64,000 bases of DNA, taken from Endomychus coccineus (taxonomy: Eukaryota; Arthropoda; Insecta; Coleoptera; Endomychidae). The notes under the pieces were generated by a model, which did no database searches, was not told the origin of the DNA, and saw only the letters and a program-made list of their open reading frames with translations. Of this stretch, positions 55,588-64,000 are shown one piece after another. The DNA lies in contig OY294067.1 in assembly GCA_958510875.1 (NCBI GenBank), positions 31,608,912 to 31,672,911 on the forward strand, given 5' to 3'. Position 1 is the first letter of the stretch. Every line of letters begins with the position of its first letter. A program made the translations under genes and the position numbers.

Positions 55588-56133
55588 ACAGCGACTCTAT
55601 TAACTAATAACGAGTAGGCGAAGCTAGTCACTCCAGTAACGAGATAAGGTGAATTGGTTTCAAGAAGTCTATCCTTCTTGGATACTTTATTGGTATTATA
55701 ATGGAGTACTTACACAAATCAGGATACATATATATAGAATGTAATATATAAAAATCACAATTTGACATATTAAAACTAAAATGGTTAAAATTTAGAATCA
55801 AAATTAAAATATTCATCTTAATAATAATCCCATTTGCAATCAATACTTCTTCCCTCAATGTTTTTTAAATGGATACCAATAACATGGCCCACTTTGACTT
55901 TTGACTTTCCTTTTGTGTTGTGTTATTTCCTTAAATAGGCTCTCATTTTGTTTTATATAAAGTAGGTTATCCCAGTATATATTATATAAATATTGATGGA
56001 AATGTGAGAATTTTGAGCCTGATAAACACACTCCTCCAGTCATCTCAGTATTTCCTCCCTGCTATCAATCTAATCACCTTCCTCTGCATCAAGTGTTTTG
56101 ATGTATTCCTGTACACTCAATCCTAATATTCAT
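55588..56133. other. 3' flank of zinc-finger gene 1
   Basis: No separate gene. Part of this probably belongs to the 3' untranslated region of the minus-strand zinc-finger gene; no clear poly(A) signal was pinned down. Confidence 0.4.
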
Positions 56134-58130
56134 TCATTTTATATCTTCTTTTCTGACTTCTGTATGTTTACATTTGATGTGACGTTTCAAAGCTGACATA
56201 TAAGGGCTTTCAAAGTCACAATATTCACACTTATGTATCTTCTCTCTAGTATGTATAGAGTTAATGTGACCTTTTAAAGCCGACATTTGAGGGCTTCCAT
56301 AATCGCAATACTCACACTTGTGTAACTGTTCTCTAGTGTGTTTAGATTTGATGTGACTTTTTAAATTTGACATCTGAGGGTTTCCATAATCGCAATACTC
56401 ACACTTATGTATCTTCTCTCTTGTGTGTTTAGAGTTGATGTGACGTTTTAAATTGGACATTTCGGGACTCCCGTAATCACAATAGGTACACTTGTGTATC
56501 TCCTCTCTTGTGTGCATTGAGTTAACGTGACTTTTTAAACCTGACATCTGAGGGCTTCCATAATCACAATAATCACACTTGTATATCTTCTCTCTTGTGT
56601 GTATAGAATTGATATGACTTTTTAAAGCCGACATGAGAGAGCTTTCATAATCGCAATACTCACACTTGTGTATCTTCTCTCTTGTGTGTTTAGAGTTGAT
56701 GTGACGTTTTAAAGTTGACATTTGCGGGCTCTCATAATTGCAATACTCACACTTATGTATATTCTCTCTTGTATGTTTAGAGTTGATGTGAGTTTTCAAA
56801 CCTGACATCTGAGGGCTTCCATAATCGCAGTATTCACACTTGTGTATCTTTTCTCTTGTGTGTATAGAGTTGATGTGACTTTTAACTGCCGACTTCTGAG
56901 GGCTTTCATAATCGCAATACTCACACTTATGCATTTTCTCTCTAGTATGTTTAGAGTTGATGTGATATGTTAAGGTTGACATTTGATGGGTGACATAATC
57001 GCAATACTGACACTTTTGTATTTTCTCTACTGAGTGTTTTGAGTTGACATGATTTTTTAAATCGGACATTACAGGGCTTTCATAATCACAATATTCACAC
57101 TTGTGTATATTCTCTCCAATGTGAATAGAGTTGATATGACTTTTTAAATAAGAGATACAATTGCTTTCAAAATCACAATGTTCACATTTATATGTTTTTA
57201 ACCTTTTGCGTTTCCTGTTAACATTAGTTTCTAAAGCAATTTCACTTGTATTACTGGTGTGAGATACCAAGTTGGGAGATGGAATATTTTGATAAGAACG
57301 TTCATTTTGTCTGTCATGTGTCACCATCTCATTTTCTTCCATGTTTGTTACATCATCACAATTATATCCACTATATTGGCATTCCGATGAGTCTTTTATA
57401 TCCAGAATTTCGATAGAACACTTCTTATCCAAACAATTGAAATTTTCATGGTCACCTTCAATTAAATCTTTGTCATCTTTGATATATTCCTGTGCCAGAT
57501 CTTCCAATTCCTCATCAACACTGCACTTTTCGATTCTGAAAAGGTATGGATCAAATATTATTTTCAAACAATTTAGGTCAAAGCAAATTGGATTAGTGAG
57601 TCGCCCTTGTCATTTGATTCTCCCTAATTTTTTTGATCAATGACATTTAAAATAAAAAAAGATGTTCACTAATGTTATATGTAAAAATCAGAAATTCTAC
57701 AAATTGTCTAATGAAGATACACGAATCTTCCTAAATTTGTTTTTCATCATTCACCCTTTCTGTTATACTTAATGCAACAAAAAAACTGCCACAAGGTATA
57801 AGCTATATTCTTCAATATAGGTACATCATTTTGATTCCAATTTCATGTCTGTTCAATATTTCCAACCACTTTTTAAACAGAGTAAGTTATGGAAATTAAC
57901 TATATAAAAATATGTCATTCATCTTTTATTTGAACAAGTAAATTATCCGCAGAACAGTCCGAAAAGAAAAAGATCAGTTTATTGATAAAAACTTACTTTA
58001 TCTTGAATTCCTGACTTTCTGCAGATTCCTCTTTAATTCTCTTTATATCTATGTATTCAGGAATAATATTTTCATATTTAATTTCAATCTGACTTCCCCA
58101 ATCTGGATCACTCTTTACTGTTGATAACAT
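56134..58130 (-). CDS. C2H2 zinc-finger protein, 12 fingers, two exons
   Basis: Exon 1 is 58130-57997 (ATG at 58130, MLSTVKSDPDWGSQIEIKYE..., donor GTAAGT); exon 2 is 57535-56134 (acceptor CCTTTTCAG). Joined, the phase fits exactly (134 + 1402 nt), giving 511 residues; the in-frame ATG at 57567 lies in the intron. The N terminus is acidic without a ZAD or BTB domain. Twelve fingers follow, C-X2-C-X12-H-X4-H, pattern HKCEYCDYESPQMS.LK.H, joined by TREKIHKC linkers. The aromatic residue sits two after the second Cys rather than four, as in REST/Hunchback-type fingers. Variation among fingers is concentrated at helix positions 3 and 6, which contact bases. A nuclear DNA-binding regulator is likely. 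Tandem paralogue at 59813-61393. Confidence 0.88.
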
Positions 58131-58415
58131 GTTTTTGTTTAGTGATGGTATCAATCTCAATTATTATACAAGGAAAATGAGCATTTAACACAGATACTCT
58201 CTGCATTTAATAAAATACAAACTCTAATGGTGTCCAGGAGTCCAGGGTGAAGTGATGAGCACAGAACAACTATAAATCTTATAAAAGAAGTGTTGGGGAA
58301 TTGACTTCGAAGTTGACACAGAGTAGTATAAACCAATTCTGTGACATAAATAAGAAAAGATGAACAATATCACAAATTGATATTGTGAGTGAGGCTTTTG
58401 GGTGTCAGTTTACAA
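58131..58415. promoter_or_regulatory. 5' flank of zinc-finger gene 1
   Basis: Upstream region of the minus-strand gene. It is similar to the 5' flank of the paralogue around 61394-61640 (for example ggtatcaat/ggtttcata and the cacagaacaact/catagaacaatt phrase), which shows the duplication included the promoter. No clear TATA box. Confidence 0.45.
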
Positions 58416-58449
58416 CATAGAGATCGTATAGTACTATATGATCTCTATG
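58416..58449. mobile_element. CATAGA hAT-type MITE, copy 2: TIR-only, 34 bp
   Basis: Consists solely of CATAGAGATCGTATAGT and its near-exact complement. It is flanked by perfect 8-bp duplications gtttacaa (58408-58415 and 58450-58457). The full-size relatives share the same end sequence, so this is the family's two ends with the whole interior missing. Confidence 0.85.
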
Positions 58450-58477
58450 GTTTACAATTGTTCTGTCAGCTACCAAG

Positions 58478-58697
58478 CATAGAGATCATATAGTATAGAG
58501 GAGTAAAGCCCCTATGTATTCGTTGCGTACCATGTTCGATCTTACGCGATGAGTTATCCGTCCCCTTTTATTAACTCGTTCCCCTTACTCTCCCAGCCGC
58601 GTGTAACTATAGTTGTCCGCGGAGTGGGGAGAGGATAAGTTTTTGAAACCTGGCGTTAAGACGGGGCTTTACTCCTCTATACTATATGATCTCTATG
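58478..58697 (-). mobile_element. CATAGA hAT-type MITE, copy 3 (220 bp), inverted
   Basis: Ends CATAGAGATCATATAG / CTATATGATCTCTATG. Flanked by ctaccaag/ctaccagg, 7 of 8 identical. The interior is in opposite orientation to copies 1 and 4 (gtattcgttgcgtaccatgt first). Confidence 0.85.
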
Positions 58698-58724
58698 CTA
58701 CCAGGCGGGTCGGCACTTCGGCAG

Positions 58725-59011
58725 CATAGAGATCATATAGTATAGAGATGTAAAGTCCCGTCTTAACGCGAGGTTTCCAAAACTCATCCGTTCCCCACTC
58801 CGCGGACATTATAAGGTGACTTTCGAGCGTTAACCATAGTATAGTTACACGCGGTCATCTAAGTGCGCGGTTTTAGGAGAGTAAAGGGAACGAGTTAAAA
58901 TACCGTAGAGTGGGGTACGGTTAACTCATCGCGTAAGATCGAACATGGTACGCAACGAATACATAGGCTATATTATAGGGGCTTTACTCCTCTATACTAT
59001 ATGATCTCATG
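58725..59011 (+). mobile_element. CATAGA hAT-type MITE, copy 4 (287 bp)
   Basis: Ends CATAGAGATCATATAG and ATATGATCTCATG (one base lost). Flanked by perfect 8-bp duplications ttcggcag (58717-58724 and 59012-59019). The interior is collinear with copy 1. Confidence 0.88.
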
Positions 59012-59019
59012 TTCGGCAG

Positions 59020-59812
59020 TCGGTACTTTACTTCGGTAGTACGGGCTGTCAACTATCAATCATTAACGGAAAAAGAAAACCATGGTTTAGTCAATCCTGT
59101 TTTTAATGTGCATGACGATCGCTATGAATTACGAACTCGGATTCAATTACAATGAATGGCAATGCTGATAATAACGACAATCAAATGTCCTCATTTGTAT
59201 AAAGTCACAAACTTAGTATTGACACCGGTTCGCAATCGCATCTCATCAACATTGAGATGTTTCTAGTTATTGATGTGATAGTAACGCGCGGTGAAAAAAG
59301 CCGGGCCTAAATTCTTATTTCCCCCTTCTAAATGGTTTGTTTATGGTCGACAGGTGGCTGATTTTTGATCTCTTAGACTCAATAAAACAGATTCATCTTC
59401 CTCCAATAAAATTTTATAAACAGAACAAACATACTTCCAAATTTAGATGAAGTAAACATTTTGCATAATCACAGTAAAGATTTTAAATTAAACATCCTAG
59501 AATCAGGAAGGTATAAAAAATAATGACAGTAAAATAGTAAATAATTATCAATTATACTTGTAGGTTATTTTCAATGTCTTGTTAAAATAAAGTTCACTGT
59601 ATTCCACTTATTTATACCTTCCTAGTAGATGTAACAAAGGTTTAAAAACAAACCACTGTATGAGTGACATAGCAAGGGTTCCCGAGGCCCTGAAGAAAAC
59701 TATTTTTATAGGGCCCCACTCCACTAAAAGAAACAAGTTTGATATTAAGGAGAAAAAAGTTTGTTTTGGTTGTTTTGATATCTTCTTGTACACTGAGTCC
59801 TGATATTCAAAC
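59020..59812. other. spacer between zinc-finger genes; 3' flank of gene 2
   Basis: No gene recognised. A GC-richer phrase (gggttcccgaggccctga and gggccccactccac) near 59675-59715 resembles the conserved middle of TE-derived repeats. The rest is AT-rich. Confidence 0.4.
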
Positions 59813-61393
59813 TTATAATTTATCTTCTCTCATGACTTTTACATGTTTATTCTTGATGTGACGTTTTAAATTTGACATCTCAGGGCTTCCATAAGCACAA
59901 TACTGACACTTGTGTATCTTCTCTCTTGTATGTGTAGAGTTAATGTGACGTTTCAGAGTTGACATCTGAGGGCTTTCATAATCACAAAACTCACACTTCT
60001 GTATCTTCCCTCTTGCATGTTTAAAATTGATGTGACTTTTAATACTGGAGATGAGAGGGCTTTCATAATCGCAACATTCACACTTGTGTATCTTCTTTCT
60101 TGTGTGTTTACAGTTAATGTGACGTTTTAAATTTGACATTTCAGGGCTCTCATAATTGCAATAATCACACTTGTGTATCTTCTCTTTTGTGTGTATAGAA
60201 TTGGTATGATTTTTTAAATTTGACATCTGAGGAGTTTCAAACTTGCAATACGCACACTTATATATCTTCTCTTTTGTGTGCATTGAGTTAATGTGAGTTT
60301 TTAAATTTGACATCTGAGTGCTTACATAATTGCAATACTGACAATTGTGTATCTCCTCTTTTGTGTGTATTGAGTTGATGTGAATTTTTAAATTTGAAAT
60401 AAGAGTGCTTTCATAGCCGCAATAATCACACTTGTGTATCTTTTCTCTTGTGTGCTTAGAGTTGATATGACTTTTTACAGCCGACTTCTGACAGCTTTCA
60501 TAATCGCAATACTCACACTTGTGTATCTTCTCTCTTGTGTGTTTAGAGTTGATGTGATATGTTAAAGTTGACATTTGAGGACTTTTATAATCGCAATACT
60601 GGCACTTGCGTATCTTCTTTACCGTGTGTTTCGAGTTGATGTGATTTTTTAATGCTGACATCCTAGGGCTTTCATAATCGCAATGTTCACATTTATATAT
60701 CTTCACCCTTTTGTGTTTCCCGTTAACATTAGTTCCTAAAGTAATTTCACTTGTGTTACTGGTATGAGATACCAAGTTAGAGGATGGAATATTTTGATAT
60801 GCAGAAAATTCATTTTGTCCGTTATGTGCCACCACCTCATTGTCCACGTTATCACAATTATATCCACTATATCGGCATTGCAATGAGTCCTTTGTACCCA
60901 GAATTCTGATAGAACCCTTTTTATCTGAACAATCAAAATTTTCATGGTCATCTTCATTTAAATCTTTTTCATCTTTGACACATCCCTGTGACAGATCTTC
61001 CAATTTCTCATCAACAATGCACTTCTCCATTCTGAAAATGTGAGGATCAAAAATTATTTTCAATTAAACAATTACGGCAAAAGCACATTGATTAATGAGT
61101 CAGTCTAATTTTATTCATCAGTGACGTTTAAATAAACGCCTATATAGGATTCTTTAATATACATTATTTTCAGAATTTATTTTCACTTTTTAAACAAAGT
61201 ACATTATGGAATTCTGGTGTACAAAAATATACATTAGTTGTTTATTGATAAAAACTTACTTTATCTTGAATTCCCGACTATCTGTAGATTCCTCTTTAAT
61301 TCCCTTTATATCTATGTATTCAGGAATAATATTTTCATATTTAATTTCAATCTGACCTCCCCAATCTGAATCGTTCATTACTGTCGATAACAT
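59813..61393 (-). CDS. C2H2 zinc-finger protein, 10 fingers, two exons (paralogue)
   Basis: Exon 1 is 61393-61260 (ATG at 61393, MLSTVMNDSDWGGQIEIKYE..., donor GTAAGT); exon 2 is 61031-59813 (acceptor CATTTTCAG). The joined frame (134 + 1219 nt) is open and gives 450 residues; the methionine at 61063 lies in the intron. Exon 1 is the same length as in the first gene with few changes. Ten fingers of the C-X2-C-X12-H-X4-H type follow, with linkers such as TREKIHKC and TKEEIHNC. The first three fingers align with fingers 1, 3 and 4 of the paralogue, so fingers were gained or lost after duplication. As in the paralogue, differences between fingers fall mostly at helix positions 3 and 6. Probably a nuclear regulator; target unknown. 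Confidence 0.88.
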
Positions 61394-61639
61394 GTTTAGG
61401 GATGGTTTCATACAATTTCAAAATTATTATCAAACAGGAACATGTAATAAAATACAAATTTTAATCCTTGTGAAGTGGTAAGCACTGATCATAGAACAAT
61501 TACATACTTATGTATAAAGATGGGAGACTTGATTACGAAACAAGAAAAATTATAGACTTCTTGACGAATATACATAGAGACGGTTTTACAATTACTCTGT
61601 GGCATATGTGCGAAAAGAAAACAATATCGCTGTAAAATT
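61394..61639. promoter_or_regulatory. 5' flank of zinc-finger gene 2
   Basis: Upstream of the minus-strand paralogue, with short stretches shared with 58131-58330 (ctttactg... and gtgataagcac-like phrases). No TATA box recognised. Confidence 0.35.
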
Positions 61640-61659
61640 GTTATGTCCTAAGACTTTTG

Positions 61660-62640
61660 GGGGTTAGCTACCAAACGGGGCGGCAGCTGGCCGATAGCCG
61701 AACGCTTCGGATGAGACTTGCCAGCATGTGGGTAGCCCCGAATATACTGAATAAGGGATCCAGACATAGATATTGATTCAGATGCCCCTCAACCTAACTA
61801 ACCTAAGGTGTGGGATTACTGATGTCCGAACGGCTATGTCATTTATGGTTCCTCTGGAAAACCTACTTGAATCCCAGATCTATGGGGCTCTGCGGATGGC
61901 GACCAACCATTTTCCCATCACTCGTAAGAACTCTTATGAATCAGAAAAATCCAAAAACATACCTACCCATCGAGGCTCCTCCCTCCTTCCCAAAGGAAGG
62001 CTCACCAAACGTGTCTTCATCACCCTCAATCCTCGGAAGGATTCTCCTCGGAGCCTTCCTCTCCACAGCAGGTAGGTTTTTCCTCGGTGCCTACCAGCAA
62101 CCTTACATTCACCGAACACCCCTAGGGCTCTCTCATGAGAACCCCAAGGCTATAAATGCCTTGTCCAATTCGTTGGGCAAGGCCAGAGTAAAACAGCACA
62201 ACATTTATTAGGCCGACAGAAGACGACGTCGGTGTAAGCGAGTGGCCGGGAACATCGCTACGGCGGGTTCCTCAGCCGCCCCGGCGCCTCCGACGACTAC
62301 CGGATGTGCAATCAACTGGTTCTGTAGCCGTCATCATGCGACTCGGAAAAGGGACGCAGAAAGCGGGGTATAATAAACGTCCTCGCACTCCATAGTCTAC
62401 TCCTGAGGACGTCATAGAGTGGGGGAATTCATGTCCATCCTATCGGTCAAAGCTTTGAATTCATGCTTCGAACCAACAAGGCTGTGGGTGTAGATACGAT
62501 GTTGGTCACACGGCGGCCTCTCTTTCCGAAGAGTGGCTATCATAAATGACAGCCTCTATCAAGCCTTGAAACGTCAACCTCCTAGTAGTGGACTCATCAG
62601 CTCTTCCTACAAGGGGGAGGGCGATGATATGGCTGACAGG
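61660..62640 (+). mobile_element. GC-rich block, possibly LINE 5' end
   Basis: Markedly GC-richer than the surroundings, with open frames on both strands (61810-62211, 61773-62075) that code for low-complexity Pro/Ser/Arg-rich sequence. A segment at 62210-62370 reads in Ala/Pro/Arg-rich fashion. Such GC-rich 5' regions with ORF1-like starts are usual in insect LINEs. No definite protein domain is visible, so the call rests on composition and context. Confidence 0.3.
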
Positions 62641-62869
62641 TAAAGGACACCTGACACACCAAGTCACGCAACTACGAAATTTAGTTTGAGACTTCGAATA
62701 TTGGTGTCTATAATAGAAAAAATTTAGAGATGATCATCTGAGTTCAGTCTTAATATTTCTTCTGTCTCCATGATGAAAGAACAAATCTTAGGTTTGAAAT
62801 ATGTCATTGACTAGTTTATTCAAGTAGTTATCCATAACATGATAATTATAAAGTGTGATATAAATTAAG

Positions 62870-63570
62870 ATTTGCCTTGATATACATAAGTTCAACATCT
62901 ATAATCTGTACGTTCCTTTATCTTTCTTACAATATAATATCTTGGGGTTGTGCCAATGATCTTAATAGAGTTCTTGTAATGCAAAAGAGATTAATTTTCG
63001 ACTTAGACTACCGTGTAAGTTGTAGAGAAGCATTCAAGAAATACTCAATTTTAACTGCTTTTCTATTTACATTATGAAGTGCGTCAACTTTACCAGTAAA
63101 TATTTCAACACTTTTCATCAACAATCTAACGTTCATGACTATAACACAAGGACCATAAATCTCCGTTTACCTCCTTACAAAATCACTATGTGTCGCAAAT
63201 CTCCAGTTTATAAATGTATCGTTTTTTATAACGCTTTACCAGTTGACATCAAATCAAAACCCACTTACAATTCATTCAAGAATGGCGTGAAATCATTCTT
63301 CCAACAAAAACCTTTTTACTCTATCAGGGAATTTTTGTCTCCTGATGATTTATAACAATGTTTTTCTGGGCAGAAAATGTACATAAATGTACAGAAAATG
63401 TACATAAATACAGGAAATCTTTTATTATATTATATTATACATATTTCTTACACATACACTACTTACATCTAATTGTCTCAGTAATCATTGTACCAATTCT
63501 TTGTTTAACTTATCTTCTGTACTTTGTATGTTATTAAAGTGAATAAAGATTATTATTATTATTATTATAA
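62870..63570 (+). pseudogene. CR1/jockey-like LINE 3' end with (ATT)n tail
   Basis: Two phases. The first reads NIISWGCANDLNRVLVMQKR then SCREAFKKYSILTA; the second VHDYNTRTINLRLPPYK and PVYKCIVFYNALPVDIK, ending SIREFLSPDDL. This is the C-terminal region after the thumb of CR1/jockey-like reverse transcriptases. A frameshift separates the two near 63065. The 3' untranslated part ends in gattattattattattatta (about 63548-63568), the microsatellite tail of such LINEs. The rest of the enzyme is missing. Confidence 0.78.
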
Positions 63571-63691
63571 GCAGGATTTTCAAATATATAGTATAGGACA
63601 TTGTGGGTCAAACGCATCATGATTTATTTTAGATGTGGTGTTATTTTTTGTATTATGATTTGTACAACTTACAGAATTTGTGTTTATATTA

Positions 63692-63949
63692 TTACAATCT
63701 TTGTATGGGTTTGGGTCTGAGCATTAAGAACATATAGGTATACTTTTCGGATTTGCATTCAATACTTTTGTGGTTATACAATTTTTGGCCTGTCATGATT
63801 TTCGGAAATGCACATCCATTACATTCTGCTATTGCATAAGATGTATCATTCTTCTTGTTGTTTTCTATAAATCTTATTTGCACATTGTCTTGATCAGTCA
63901 GGTATTCATTCTTTTTTTTTGTTGATCCTTGAACATCTTGTAGGCTCAT
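63692..63949 (-). CDS. unidentified small reading frame
   Basis: 85 codons starting MSLQDVQGSTKKK, with a possible C-X2-C pair (AECNGCAFPK) and a His/Cys further on (NHKSIEC), so a single zinc-binding unit is conceivable. No family is recognised and no splice sites were confirmed. It may be an exon of a gene running out of the window, or a chance frame. Confidence 0.25.
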   Translation of the reverse strand: MSLQDVQGSTKKKNEYLTDQDNVQIRFIENNKKNDTSYAIAECNGCAFPKIMTGQKLYNHKSIECKSEKYTYMFLMLRPKPIQRL

Positions 63950-64000
63950 CTATTTTCTTATATAGACAATTGACAATAATTATATTTGTGTCCTACTGAT

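Noticed and set aside
57341..57643. Plus-strand open frames opposite the zinc-finger genes (also 60840-61043)
   Set aside because: Antisense shadows of the zinc-finger coding sequence.
61810..62211. 133-codon plus-strand frame and overlapping frames in the GC-rich block
   Set aside because: Frames are open on both strands because of GC-rich low-complexity sequence. No domain is recognised, so no separate gene was called.

Overview
The window is AT-rich animal DNA, almost certainly from an insect nuclear genome. Reasons: two intron-containing C2H2 zinc-finger genes with consensus splice sites, a long satellite array, and a dense set of insect-type transposons (Polinton/Maverick, hAT, Tc1/mariner, a DUF4817-type mariner, RNase H-bearing LINEs, a Penelope-like fragment). 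The order of insect cannot be fixed from the sequence. No bacterial genes, rRNA or CRISPR arrays are seen.

Bases 1-405 and 13988-19660 are one satellite array with a monomer of about 289 bp, organised in a higher-order repeat of seven monomers (about 2.03 kb). A complete virus-like Polinton (406-13987, 13.58 kb, 6-bp target duplication tccata, AG...CT ends) sits inside it. It has very long, unequal terminal inverted repeats (2.87 and 3.85 kb). Between them lie a 68-bp palindrome array, an array of about 33 CACGTG sites, and a co-directional block of particle-assembly genes: packaging ATPase, a DUF8207-like protein, a fibre-like protein, a decayed phospholipase A2-like reading frame, a penton-like protein, a small basic protein and a double-jelly-roll-type major capsid protein. 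No DNA polymerase B, integrase or adenovirus-type protease is present, so this looks like a capsid-encoding but replication-deficient element that would need help in trans.

Bases 19661-55300 are a graveyard of nested transposable elements: a LOA/Lian-like LINE (two copies) broken by a Tc1 element and a MITE; a foldback element holding a CGGBP1-like hAT with a perfect 8-bp duplication; a ZMYM1-like hAT inside another LINE; a Penelope-like reverse transcriptase piece; hammerhead-like CTGAAGA...GAAACG motifs; an apparently intact DD41D mariner with about 418-bp inverted repeats; and several mariner-type MITEs. The mariner and one MITE together split an unidentified reading frame.

Bases 55300-61400 hold two tandem, two-exon zinc-finger paralogues on the minus strand (12 and 10 fingers). 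Between and around them are copies of a CATAGA-ended hAT-type MITE. One copy is only 34 bp long, nothing but its two fused ends, yet it has a perfect 8-bp target duplication. A second 38-bp TIR-only palindrome with a perfect 8-bp duplication lies at 40282-40319.

The last 2.6 kb holds a GC-rich block that may be a LINE 5' part, a CR1/jockey-like LINE 3' end with an (ATT)n tail, and one unidentified reading frame.
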